A stretch of 64,000 nt of DNA, taken from positions 161,897 through 225,896 of the forward strand of contig NZ_SLVV01000010.1 in the NCBI RefSeq assembly GCF_004340465.1, given 5' to 3'. A program made the position numbers and the translations under genes. The DNA comes from Mesobacillus foraminis (GTDB lineage Bacteria > Bacillota > Bacilli > Bacillales > Cytobacillaceae). Under the pieces are notes generated by a model. That model saw only the letters and a program-made list of their open reading frames with translations, had not been told where the DNA came from and ran no database searches. How positions within the stretch are numbered: the stretch's first letter is position 1; each line of letters starts with the position of its first letter. Positions 33,754 through 42,505 of this stretch are shown one piece after another.

Positions 33754-35121
33754 ATGGGGATTCCTGCCGAACTGGAAAGACAAAAAAGTATTGGGTATTC
33801 AACCCTGCTGCGGTTTTTTATTCCGCTCAGTATTTCAGCAAGTCTGGTGACGATTTCCCATGTCATCATTAACAGCACACTGGCCAAGGCTTCAAATCCC
33901 GCGGCGGTGATTGCCAGCTATGCCATTGCCATGAGCCTGTTTGGTATTTTGGAGCGTATAGCTGTGATGCTCCGCCCAACATCGGCTGCCCTGGTGAAGG
34001 ATAAAACGTCATTTCGCCAGATGTACATGATTACTTTTTATGTGTTATCAGCTATCTTTACTGTCAGTATACTTGTTGCTTTTACCCCCATTGGGGAGTG
34101 GGTTTTTTCCTCCCTGTTTAATGTGGAAGCATCGGTCATTGGCGCTACCGTGGATACTTATAAGGTCCTGCTGTTCGTTACTATCTTTTCGGGAACTCGC
34201 TGTTTGTTCCATGGGATTATTATTTCGCATTTCCGGACAAAGTGGCTGACGATTGGCATGGTGGTGCGGCTGTTGTTTATGGTAGGGGCTGCGGCCATTT
34301 TTATCTCACAGGATATGGTGGATCATGGTTCCATCGGGGCTTATATCTTTCTCATTGGAATGGCCATAGAAGCGCTTGTCAGCTTATTGGAAGGGATGCA
34401 TGTGGTCAGGCAGCTTCCGGAGAAAAAGCAGGGGCATCGCATAGAGAAAAAACGCCAGATCTTTAAATTTTACTGGCCGCTGATGGCAGCCTCCCTGATT
34501 GCCGTCATCATCGGGCCGGCTGTCAATATTGTTTTAGGCTGGAGCAGGGAAGCGGAGACGGCCATTGCTGCCTATTCCATCGCGCTCTCGATTACGCATT
34601 TATTTTTAAGCTTTACCTCCTATATCCATCAGGTCGTCTTAAATTTCTATAAAAGCAGCAGCAAGCTCGTGACCCGATTTGTTTTGCTGTTCAGCAATCT
34701 GCCGGTTTTAGTGCTGCTGGTCATGGCCTACTCGCCTGTTGGAATTTGGTTTCTCCGCACCATCATGGGAGTTTCAGGAGAGCTTTTGGATGAGAGCTTA
34801 ACGGCTTTAAGGTTTTTTATTTGGCTGGCCATATTCTTTCCCTGGCTTGATTTTGTCAATGGATTGCTGATGGTCAGAGGGGAGACAAGGATCATGTCCT
34901 TTTCCCAGGCCGGGAATGTAGCTGCAACGATTTCATGCCTGCTGCTCCTGATTACCTTTTCCCCGGAAAAGGGAGGAATGATCGGGGCATTTTCACAGTC
35001 GTTTGGCGTCATGGTGGAGCTGTCAATCGTTTCGTTATACCTCTATGTTGCCTCACGAAGGAAACGGAACACGCTGACGGACAGGAGTCATCATCTATTC
35101 ACCAAACGGATGGACAAATAA
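33754..35121 (+). CDS. MATE/MOP-like multidrug or polysaccharide exporter-type membrane protein
   Basis: 455 residues with about 12 hydrophobic segments arranged in two similar halves (LRFFIPLSISASLVTISHVI at residues 18-37; FKFYWPLMAASLIAVIIGPA near 238), as in the MOP superfamily. No signature residues permit a substrate. The start TTTATATG follows GGAAGTG. It stands between the MFS gene and the GH42 gene in what looks like one operon. Confidence 0.7.
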   Translation: MGIPAELERQKSIGYSTLLRFFIPLSISASLVTISHVIINSTLAKASNPAAVIASYAIAMSLFGILERIAVMLRPTSAALVKDKTSFRQMYMITFYVLSAIFTVSILVAFTPIGEWVFSSLFNVEASVIGATVDTYKVLLFVTIFSGTRCLFHGIIISHFRTKWLTIGMVVRLLFMVGAAAIFISQDMVDHGSIGAYIFLIGMAIEALVSLLEGMHVVRQLPEKKQGHRIEKKRQIFKFYWPLMAASLIAVIIGPAVNIVLGWSREAETAIAAYSIALSITHLFLSFTSYIHQVVLNFYKSSSKLVTRFVLLFSNLPVLVLLVMAYSPVGIWFLRTIMGVSGELLDESLTALRFFIWLAIFFPWLDFVNGLLMVRGETRIMSFSQAGNVAATISCLLLLITFSPEKGGMIGAFSQSFGVMVELSIVSLYLYVASRRKRNTLTDRSHHLFTKRMDK

Positions 35122-35151
35122 TTGAATTAGTGACAAAGGAGGATTGGAATC

Positions 35152-37200
35152 ATGGAAAAGGCTTTGCACATGAAAAGAATAGAATTGGGAGTTTGCTATT
35201 ATCCTGAGCACTGGCCAGAAGAATTATGGGAAGACGATTTTAAGAGAATGAAGGATTTGGGTTTCTCGATCATCCGGATGGCCGAATTTGCATGGACGAT
35301 CTTTGAGCCGGAGGAAGGACGTTTTTCCTTCGACTTTTTTGACTCAGCAATCAATCTTGCGCACCAGCATGGACTGAAGGTTGTCCTTGGAACGCCGACT
35401 GCCACTCCACCTGCATGGCTGACGCATCGATATCCCGAAGTATTGAATGTCTCACAGGCGGGTACTCCATACCAGCATGGGATGAGACGGCATTACAACT
35501 ATAATTCTCCTGTCTATCGGGAGCTTTCCGCGAGGATTACCCGTAAAATGGCAGAGCACTACAAGGACCATCCAGCAGTGATTGGCTGGCAGATTGATAA
35601 TGAACTAAACTGCGAGATCAATGTTTTTTACTCGGAGGCTGACCATCAGGCATTCCGCACCTGGCTTCAACAGAAATATGGGACCCTCGATCAGCTTAAC
35701 CAGGCATGGGGAGCGGTCTTCTGGAACCAGACATACACGGATTGGGAGCAGGTTCATTTAACACGTCCGACGGTCAGTGATTCGCCAAATCCTCATCAGG
35801 CGCTGGATGAAAAGCGATTTATCTCGGACAGCGCGATTTCGTTTGCGGCCCTGCAGGCAGAGATTCTCAGGGAGACCGCCCCAAATCAATGGGTCACGAC
35901 AAATGGCCTGTTCGGTCATTTGGACAGCCATAAAATGACGGATGAACTGCTGGATTTCTTCGCGTACGATTCTTATCCTAATTTCAGTACGATCTATCCG
36001 GATAAGGGGGACAAGCCTCTTCTTGACCGAAAGTGGAGCTGGAATCTGAGCGCGGTAAGGAGCATTTCCCCGACATTTGCGGTGTTTGAACAACAATCAG
36101 GCCCTGGAGGATGGGTCAATCGAATGGAACAGCCGGCTCCCAAGCCGGGACAAATGCGATTATGGACATACCAGTCGATTGCCCACGGGGCCGACATGGT
36201 GCTGTATTTCCGCTGGAGAACGGCGAACATCGGGACAGAAATCTATTGGCACGGAATTAATGATTATCACAACAAGCCAAACCGCAGGGTAGAAGAAGCG
36301 AGAAAAATCGGAAAAGAGCTGAACAGCATTGGGGAAAGGTTAGCTGAGTCCCGCTATAAAGCCCAGGCTGCCATTGTCAGAGATTACGATAATGAGTGGG
36401 ACGGCGAGCTTGATCATTGGCACGGCCCTCTTACACAGGAGAGCACGATGGCCTGGGTAAAAGCGTTCCAGTACCAGCATATACCGGCAGATGCACTGTA
36501 TATCCGGCCGGACATGAAGGCAGAGGAATTATTGAAATATAAGCTGCTCGTGTACCCGCATGCAGCCATTTTAACTCAAGGTACGGCGGCTTTACTTTCA
36601 GAGTATGTTCAAAAGGGAGGAAGACTGATCCTCGGGGCCCGCACCGGCTATAAAAATGAGCATGGACACTGCAATATGGCGCCGTTTCCCGGTCCTGTAA
36701 GCGAAATTTGCGGGGTCAGCGTCGAAGATTTTACAAGGGTTGGCCCTTATGAAGAGGCACCCGGAATCAGACTGGAAGGATCAGAAGGGGGGAGGATAAG
36801 TGCCGGCCAATTTAATGAAGTATTAAAAGCGGAAAGCGGACAAGCCGAAATTCTTGCTGTTTATGAGGGCAGTTATTTCTCGGGAAAACCCGCATTGGTG
36901 AAGAATCCGTATGGGGAAGGTTTTGCTTATTATTATGGAGGAGTATTTAATCTGCAACTGGCTGAAGAGCTGTTAAAAGAGTCGGGGCTCTCCAAACCGG
37001 TGGATTGGGTCAAAGTGCCGGAGACAGTGGAGCTGGCTGTCCGAGAACATCAAAACGGGAGCACGTTTGTCTTTCTGCTTAATTTTGATCATTCTCCTCA
37101 GGAAATTAAAGTGGAGAAAGAGGCGAAAAATCTTCTGAACGGAAAGATCGTATCAGGAAGCATGACCATGAATCCGTTTGATGTATTGATCCTGGAATAA
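35152..37200 (+). CDS. GH42 beta-galactosidase
   Basis: 682 residues, the usual GH42 size; AAAGGAGG nine bases before the ATG. GH42 marks: LGVCYYPEHWPEELW at the N-terminus, PTATPPAWLTHRYPEVL, acid/base Glu in GWQIDNELNCE near residue 160, nucleophile Glu in VFEQQSGPGGWVN near 320, then a trimerisation (glutamine amidotransferase-like) domain and a small C-terminal beta domain. No signal peptide, so it is cytosolic and acts on imported beta-galactosides, typically from galactan or arabinogalactan. The next three genes start within 20-90 bp. Confidence 0.93.
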   Translation: MEKALHMKRIELGVCYYPEHWPEELWEDDFKRMKDLGFSIIRMAEFAWTIFEPEEGRFSFDFFDSAINLAHQHGLKVVLGTPTATPPAWLTHRYPEVLNVSQAGTPYQHGMRRHYNYNSPVYRELSARITRKMAEHYKDHPAVIGWQIDNELNCEINVFYSEADHQAFRTWLQQKYGTLDQLNQAWGAVFWNQTYTDWEQVHLTRPTVSDSPNPHQALDEKRFISDSAISFAALQAEILRETAPNQWVTTNGLFGHLDSHKMTDELLDFFAYDSYPNFSTIYPDKGDKPLLDRKWSWNLSAVRSISPTFAVFEQQSGPGGWVNRMEQPAPKPGQMRLWTYQSIAHGADMVLYFRWRTANIGTEIYWHGINDYHNKPNRRVEEARKIGKELNSIGERLAESRYKAQAAIVRDYDNEWDGELDHWHGPLTQESTMAWVKAFQYQHIPADALYIRPDMKAEELLKYKLLVYPHAAILTQGTAALLSEYVQKGGRLILGARTGYKNEHGHCNMAPFPGPVSEICGVSVEDFTRVGPYEEAPGIRLEGSEGGRISAGQFNEVLKAESGQAEILAVYEGSYFSGKPALVKNPYGEGFAYYYGGVFNLQLAEELLKESGLSKPVDWVKVPETVELAVREHQNGSTFVFLLNFDHSPQEIKVEKEAKNLLNGKIVSGSMTMNPFDVLILE

Positions 37201-37214
37201 AAAGGAGGAGCAAA

Positions 37215-38225
37215 ATGGGAAAAAAACTGCGTTTTGGTGTGTTGGGCTGTGCGAATATTGCCGTTAAGGCTGTTATTCCTGCCTTAAAAAAATCGGAGAT
37301 GTGTGAAGTAGTGGCAATCGCAAGCCGGGGAATCGAAAAAGCCGAGAGGACCGCGGCTGAACTTGGAATTGAGCGTGCCTATGGGAGCTATGAGGAACTT
37401 CTTTCAGATCCTGAAGTGGATGCCGTCTATATTCCGCTGCCCAATCACCTTCATAAAGAGTGGACGATCAAATCAGCGCAGGCTGGAAAGCACGTCTTAT
37501 GTGAAAAACCTCTGGCATTAAATCAGGAAGAAGCGGCAGAGATGGTCCAGGCATGCCGGGAAGCCGGTGTAAAATTAGCCGAAGCTTTTATGTACCGCCA
37601 TCACCCTCGTTATGCCCGGGTAAAAGAAATTATGGACTCCGGTGAAATTGGCACCATACGCGCCGTACATGGATCGTTTACCTTTAATAACGCTGGAGAT
37701 ACAGACAACGTCCGTTATCGTGCCGACTGGGGAGGCGGTTCGATTTACGATGTAGGCTGCTATCCGATCAGTGCAGCACGATTTTTGCTGGGGCAGGAGC
37801 CTGAAGCAGCGACCGTCCAGGCCTTTTTCTCCCCTGAACACGACCATGTCGATATGATGGCATCAGGGCTGATCGAATTTCCAAACCAGGTCGGTCTAAC
37901 CTTTACTTGCGGAATGTGGGCCGAGTTTCAAAACTCTCTGCAAGTCCTGGGAAGCGAAGGGCGGATCGACATCTCATCTGCTTTTATCGCTGGCTCTGCT
38001 GAGGAAGCTTCTTTTACCGTAACGGTGAAAGGGGAAAAACGAACCGAGGAAAGTCCCGCTGTTAATCAATATAGTATTCAGGGTGATCTGTTTGCCCGGA
38101 GTATTTTAGAGGATACCCCGCTTCGTTTCGAAAGTGAGGATGCCATTTTTAACATGAAGGTCATTGATGCCTGTCTGACTTCCGCAAAAGAAAAACAGCG
38201 TATCGTCCTGAGGCAGTCTCGATAA
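37215..38225 (+). CDS. Gfo/Idh/MocA-family oxidoreductase (glucose-fructose oxidoreductase-like)
   Basis: 336 residues, AAAAGGAGGAGC before the ATG. Rossmann motif FGVLGCANIAVKAVIPAL, conserved DAVYIPLPNHLHKEW, catalytic-type ...CEKPLALNQEEA, and RYRADWGGGSIYDVGCYPIS. It oxidises or reduces a sugar with NAD(P). Fourteen bases after the GH42 gene, so it probably acts on a released monosaccharide. Confidence 0.9.
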   Translation: MGKKLRFGVLGCANIAVKAVIPALKKSEMCEVVAIASRGIEKAERTAAELGIERAYGSYEELLSDPEVDAVYIPLPNHLHKEWTIKSAQAGKHVLCEKPLALNQEEAAEMVQACREAGVKLAEAFMYRHHPRYARVKEIMDSGEIGTIRAVHGSFTFNNAGDTDNVRYRADWGGGSIYDVGCYPISAARFLLGQEPEAATVQAFFSPEHDHVDMMASGLIEFPNQVGLTFTCGMWAEFQNSLQVLGSEGRIDISSAFIAGSAEEASFTVTVKGEKRTEESPAVNQYSIQGDLFARSILEDTPLRFESEDAIFNMKVIDACLTSAKEKQRIVLRQSR

Positions 38226-38241
38226 AGAGGAGGAGAAAACG

Positions 38242-39186
38242 ATGAGGAAAATGAAGATTGATGGATTAAACCCAGCCTGCTCGCAAATTGTACTGGGTTC
38301 CATGATGTTTTCTCCGGCAAACATGAAACGGACCGGTGATTTGCTTGAAGCATTCGTGGAGGCCGGTGGAAATACTATTGATACGGCACATGTCTACAAC
38401 AACGGCGACAGCGAACGGGCGCTGGGACTGTGGTTGAAAGAGAGAGGGAACCGGGAGGACATCATCATCCTGGATAAGGGGGCCCATCCTGACCGTAACG
38501 GACCCCGGGTAACTCCTCAAGATATTAAACAAGATCTTCATGAAAGCCTGGATCGTCTGCAGGTTGATTATATCGACATTTATATGCTGCATCGCGATGA
38601 CCCGAGCGTACCTGTCAGCGTGATCATCGATGCTTTAAATGAACATAAACAAGCAGGTCTGATTCACTCATTGGGTGTTTCCAACTGGACAAATGAGCGA
38701 ATTGAGGAAGCCAATCAATACGCATCAGAAAACGGTTTGGCGGGGTTCGTGGTAAACAGCCCCAATTTAAGCCTGGCAAAGCCGAATGAACCGAGATGGG
38801 CTGGCTGCATTTCAGTCGACCAGGAGAGCCTGAACTGGCATGAGAAACATCAATTTCCGCTGTTTTCCTGGTCCTCTCAGGCTGGCGGCTTTTTCTCAGG
38901 CCGTTTTTCTCCAGACAAAAAAGATGATCCGGAAGCCGTCCGTGTTTATTATTCTGAAGACAATTGGGAGCGCTTCCGCAGGGCGCAGAAACTTGCTGGC
39001 GAAAAAGGGGTTACGGCCATTGAGGTTGCTTTAGCCTACGTCCTGCATCAGCCTTTCCCAACTTGTGCGATTATTGGCCCCAACACAGTGGAGGAGCTGC
39101 ACTCAAGCCTCAAAGCCCTTGACCTGCCGCTGACGGCGGGGGAAGTCAATTGGCTCGATTTAAAAGAAGAAAGCTTGGTCAGGTAA
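38242..39186 (+). CDS. aldo/keto reductase
   Basis: 314 residues, AGAGGAGGAG before the ATG. TIM-barrel AKR features: GNTIDTAHVYNNGDSERALG with catalytic Asp and Tyr, IDIYMLHRDDPSVPV with the His, and LGVSNWTNERIEEANQYA. It reduces aldehydes or ketoses with NAD(P)H. It is tightly linked to the preceding MocA-type gene (16 bp). Confidence 0.9.
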   Translation: MRKMKIDGLNPACSQIVLGSMMFSPANMKRTGDLLEAFVEAGGNTIDTAHVYNNGDSERALGLWLKERGNREDIIILDKGAHPDRNGPRVTPQDIKQDLHESLDRLQVDYIDIYMLHRDDPSVPVSVIIDALNEHKQAGLIHSLGVSNWTNERIEEANQYASENGLAGFVVNSPNLSLAKPNEPRWAGCISVDQESLNWHEKHQFPLFSWSSQAGGFFSGRFSPDKKDDPEAVRVYYSEDNWERFRRAQKLAGEKGVTAIEVALAYVLHQPFPTCAIIGPNTVEELHSSLKALDLPLTAGEVNWLDLKEESLVR

Positions 39187-39276
39187 AGGTTCAGTGAATC
39201 AGAACTGGCTTTTGGATGATTATGATTTCATGAAAATAGCATTTAAGCTGTTAAACAATTTGAGGAGGATTTAAAG

Positions 39277-40224
39277 ATGAATTACCGAAAACTGGGAAGA
39301 ACAGGATTAAAAGTGAGCGAAATCAGTTTGGGAAGCTGGCTTACATACGGCAATTCCACTGAAAGGGAAACAGCCGTGAAAACGATTGACAAGGCCTATG
39401 AGCTTGGAATCAATTCCTTCGATACGGCAAATGTATATGCAACTGGCGAGTCCGAAAAAATTGTCGGCGAGGCGCTGGGCAAGTATCCGCGCGAATCCTA
39501 CGTGCTTGCCACCAAAGTATTCTGGCCAATGGGAGAAGGCCCGAATGACCGGGGGCTCTCAAGGAAGCATGTGTTTGAACAGCTGCATGCAAGCTTAAAG
39601 CGCCTGAACCAGGAGTATGTGGATATTTATTATTGCCATCGCTACGATCCGGAAACACCGATTGATGAAACCCTTCGAACCATTGACGACATGCTCCGCC
39701 AAGGGAAAATCCTTTATGCAGGAGTCAGCGAATGGACGGCACAGCAGATCCAGGAGGCCCTCCAGACCGCTGACCGCTATTTGCTCGACCGTATTGTGGT
39801 CAATCAGCCCCAATACAATATGTTCCACCGCTACATTGAAAAAGAGGTCATTCCTGTCAGCGAACAAAATGGAATCAGCCAAATCGTGTTCTCTCCGCTT
39901 GCACAGGGGGTGCTGACAGGAAAGTACAAGCGCGGAAGCCAGCTGCCAGAAGGAAGCCGGGCATTGGACCCATCATCAAATATGTACATGGGAAATCTTT
40001 TAAAAGATGAGGTTTTAATCAAAGTAGAACAGCTGGAAAAGGTAGCGAAGGAACTGGATATCAAGCTATCCCAGCTGGCAATCGCCTGGATTCTCCGCCA
40101 GCCGAATGTGGCCTCTGCCCTCATTGGAGCAAGCAAGCCGGAACAGGTCGAAGAAAACGTGAAGGCGGCGGGAGTCAAATTAACGGATGAAGTCGCTGTT
40201 AAAATCGAGGAAATTCTGGCTTAA
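39277..40224 (+). CDS. aldo/keto reductase (Kv-beta/YghZ-like)
   Basis: 315 residues, GAGGAGG before the ATG. MNYRKLGRTGLKVSEISLG and INSFDTANVYATGESEKIVG are typical of the voltage-gated channel beta / L-glyceraldehyde-3-phosphate reductase branch; VDIYYCHRYDPETPIDE carries the active-site His, and IVVNQPQYNMFHR the substrate loop. Different from the neighbouring AKR at 38242, so not a recent duplicate. Confidence 0.9.
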   Translation: MNYRKLGRTGLKVSEISLGSWLTYGNSTERETAVKTIDKAYELGINSFDTANVYATGESEKIVGEALGKYPRESYVLATKVFWPMGEGPNDRGLSRKHVFEQLHASLKRLNQEYVDIYYCHRYDPETPIDETLRTIDDMLRQGKILYAGVSEWTAQQIQEALQTADRYLLDRIVVNQPQYNMFHRYIEKEVIPVSEQNGISQIVFSPLAQGVLTGKYKRGSQLPEGSRALDPSSNMYMGNLLKDEVLIKVEQLEKVAKELDIKLSQLAIAWILRQPNVASALIGASKPEQVEENVKAAGVKLTDEVAVKIEEILA

Positions 40225-40236
40225 GGAGAGAAATAG

Positions 40237-41094
40237 ATGAAAAAGGTCGTTGTTACCGGAGGAAGCGGGCTTCTTGGCCCGTGGGTGATCAAGGAATTTT
40301 TAAATCATGGCTACGAGGTCGTAAATGCCGATGTAAAACATCCTAACGAACCCCTATGCAAAACAATTATTACGGATTTGCAAAATCTTGGTGAGGTGTA
40401 CGGGGTACTCGCCGGGGCGGATGCAGTGGTCCATCTGGCGGCCATTCCAGTTGCTTATTCCCATCCAAATGAAGTGACCTTTCAAAATAATGTCATGTCC
40501 AACTATCATATTTTGGAAGCTGCCGGAAATCTTGGAATTAAAAAAGCCGTCATCACATCAAGTGAATCGTCGTATGGCATTGTGTTTTCAAAACAGGGTT
40601 TAGCTCCTCAATATGTACCGATCGATGAAGAGCACCCACAGCTGCCAGAGGACAGCTACGGTTTATCAAAAATTGTGAATGAGCAAAATGCCGAAATGAT
40701 TCACCGCAGGACAGGAATGCAAGTTGTATCGTTAAGACTTGGAAATGTGATAACGCCTGAGATGTATCAAAACTTCCCCGGCTTCATTCATGATCCTGAG
40801 CAAAGAAAAACCATTCTCTGGAGTTATATCGATGCCCGTGATGCTGCGGCGGCATATCGCTTAGCAGTGGAAGCGGACGAGCTGGGGTCCGTAGCATTAA
40901 ATATCGCAGCGAATGAAACCAGCATGGATATCCCGAGCAAAGAGCTAATGGAAAAGGTATACCCCGAGGTGACCGATTTCCGGATTAACCTGACAGGGTT
41001 TGAGTCATTGCTGAGCAGCGAAAAAGCGAAGAAACTGTTAAACTGGGAACCGATCCATTCCTGGAGACAGTATGTAAAAATCCCTATTTCCTGA
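40237..41094 (+). CDS. NAD(P)-dependent sugar epimerase/dehydratase (extended SDR)
   Basis: 285 residues, AAGGAG before the ATG, 12 bp after the AKR gene. Motif KVVVTGGSGLLGPWVIKEF for the dinucleotide, VVHLAAIPV, and the SYGLSKIVNEQNAE region with catalytic Tyr and Lys. It fits the NAD-dependent epimerase/dehydratase family acting on sugars or uronates. It ends the GH42 operon, with a terminator 15 bp downstream. Confidence 0.88.
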   Translation: MKKVVVTGGSGLLGPWVIKEFLNHGYEVVNADVKHPNEPLCKTIITDLQNLGEVYGVLAGADAVVHLAAIPVAYSHPNEVTFQNNVMSNYHILEAAGNLGIKKAVITSSESSYGIVFSKQGLAPQYVPIDEEHPQLPEDSYGLSKIVNEQNAEMIHRRTGMQVVSLRLGNVITPEMYQNFPGFIHDPEQRKTILWSYIDARDAAAAYRLAVEADELGSVALNIAANETSMDIPSKELMEKVYPEVTDFRINLTGFESLLSSEKAKKLLNWEPIHSWRQYVKIPIS

Positions 41095-41109
41095 TAGGCA
41101 GCGATAACG

Positions 41110-41145
41110 GGCAAATACGGTTTAGCCGTATTTGCCTTGTTTATT
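41110..41145 (+). terminator. intrinsic terminator
   Basis: GGCAAATACGG and CCGTATTTGCC pair around TTTAG, followed by TTGTTTATT. Confidence 0.8.
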
Positions 41146-41198
41146 GGAATCCCCCTTGATACGTTCAGGGCGGTACACGTGTGGATCTTATGTTTAGT

Positions 41199-41640
41199 CT
41201 TCATCATCCCCTAGATGAAGGCACTATTGGCGAGCGTGCTTCTGCGATTGGGTCTTCATCCCCCAGATGAAGACCATTTTGGAGAAAGTGCTTCTGCGAT
41301 TGGGCCTTCATCACCTGGATGAAGGCCATTTTGGCGTCTGTGCTTCTGCGATTTGGCTTTCATCGCCTGGATGAAGACCAATTTGGCGAGCGTGCTTCTG
41401 CGGTTGGGCCTTCATCACATGGATGAAGGCCATGTTGGCGAAAGTGCTTCTGCGATTGGGCCTTCATCACCTGGATGAAGGCCGTATTGGCGAGCGTGCT
41501 GCTGCGGTTGGGCCTTCATCACCTGGATGAAAACCATTTTGCCGAATGCGCTTCTTCCCTTGGGTCTTCATCAAGACCAGTTTAACGAGTGTGATAATTC
41601 AATATCATCTTCATCCGCTCAATGAGACCGATTTTGACAA
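41199..41640. repeat. tandem array of palindromic units with exact 52-nt period
   Basis: Hairpin-forming CTTCATC...GATGAAG cores begin at 41254, 41306, 41358, 41410, 41462, 41514 and 41566, always 52 nt apart, with degenerate units at 41199 and 41609. The best units read GGCCTTCATC, five bases, GATGAAGGCC (10-bp stem). Between hairpins lies a conserved TTGGCGAGCGTGCTTCTGCG-like spacer. It fills the gap between the epimerase and DJ-1 genes. Confidence 0.9.
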
Positions 41641-41791
41641 TCGCCTTCCTCGGTTCCGCCGTCTCCCCTGAAATGATGGGAATTCACCAGATCCCTTGCA
41701 AGATGGCCGGTACAAAAAAGGAAAAAATCACCTTTTCAAGAATATATGAAGAGAGGGCCTTTCCCTTATAAATGAGAGGAGGAGTTTGATC

Positions 41792-42343
41792 ATGTCAAAG
41801 AAAATATTGCTTTTAGCCGGGGATGCTGTGGAGGCGCTGGAGATTTATTACCCATATTTTCGCTGTCTGGAAGAGGGGTTTGATGTCCGGATTGCAGCTC
41901 CTTCAAAGAAAAAGCTTCAGACGGTCATCCATGATTTTATCGGCTGGGATACTTACACTGAAAGCAAAGGGTATTTAATTGAATCGCAAATCGCTTTCGA
42001 GGACGTGAACCCGGAGGAGTATGATGGGCTGATTATCCCGGGGGGAAGAGCACCGGAGTATATTCGCCTTAATGAGAATGTGCCAAGGATTATTGCCCAC
42101 TTTTTTGAGGCGAATAAACCGGTAGGGGCGATTTGCCATGCAGCGCAGGTTTTAACCACTGTCCGGCAGTATCTGGAGGGCCGTGAACTGACCGCCTACA
42201 TTGCCTGCAAGCCTGATGTAGAAATTTCCGGAGCTACCTACATTGAAAATCATCTCCACGTCGAAGGCAATCTGGTCTCTGGCCACGCCTGGCCGGATTT
42301 GCCTGGTTTCATGAAGGAATTTATTAAAAAAATCAATCAGTAG
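41792..42343 (+). CDS. DJ-1/PfpI family protein
   Basis: 183 residues from ATG 41792 after GAGGAGGAG. Nucleophile-elbow Cys in GAICHAAQVL near residue 113 and the family's YDGLIIPGGRAPEYIR upstream; SGHAWPDLPGFMKEF near the end. Relatives include the PfpI/YhbO group of stress-related glyoxalase/deglycase-type enzymes. It is transcribed alone, between a repeat array and a terminator. Confidence 0.88.
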   Translation: MSKKILLLAGDAVEALEIYYPYFRCLEEGFDVRIAAPSKKKLQTVIHDFIGWDTYTESKGYLIESQIAFEDVNPEEYDGLIIPGGRAPEYIRLNENVPRIIAHFFEANKPVGAICHAAQVLTTVRQYLEGRELTAYIACKPDVEISGATYIENHLHVEGNLVSGHAWPDLPGFMKEFIKKINQ

Positions 42344-42351
42344 AACTTTAA

Positions 42352-42389
42352 AAAAGGAATCAGATCGGGCAGCTGATTCCTTTTTTTAT
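42352..42389 (+). terminator. intrinsic terminator
   Basis: AAAGGAATCAG and CTGATTCCTTT pair and run into seven T residues. Confidence 0.85.
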
Positions 42390-42425
42390 GGCGTATTTTG
42401 TAAATGCTGTATACCCACATCCAGC

Positions 42426-42480
42426 TATTAGGAATAAGTTTCTGCTAATCAGGAATAAAAGAGCCTTAATCAGGAATAAC
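42426..42480. repeat. three 21-nt repeat units
   Basis: TATTAGGAATAA at 42426, AATCAGGAATAA at 42447 and at 42468: three words exactly 21 nt apart with different 9-nt interiors. Same architecture as the arrays at 22894 and 58615 but with another word. Confidence 0.75.
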
Positions 42481-42505
42481 AGCACCTGTCCTTCCCTCGC
42501 TCCTG

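Noticed and set aside
35152-37200. GH42 enzyme as part of a lactose operon
   Set aside because: Neighbours are MocA-type oxidoreductases, aldo/keto reductases and an epimerase, with no lac-type permease or galactose-pathway (Leloir or tagatose) genes; a plant-glycan role fits better.
41199-41640. CRISPR array at the 52-nt palindrome repeat
   Set aside because: The spacers are nearly identical from unit to unit, the period is too short for repeat plus spacer of known types, and no cas gene is present.
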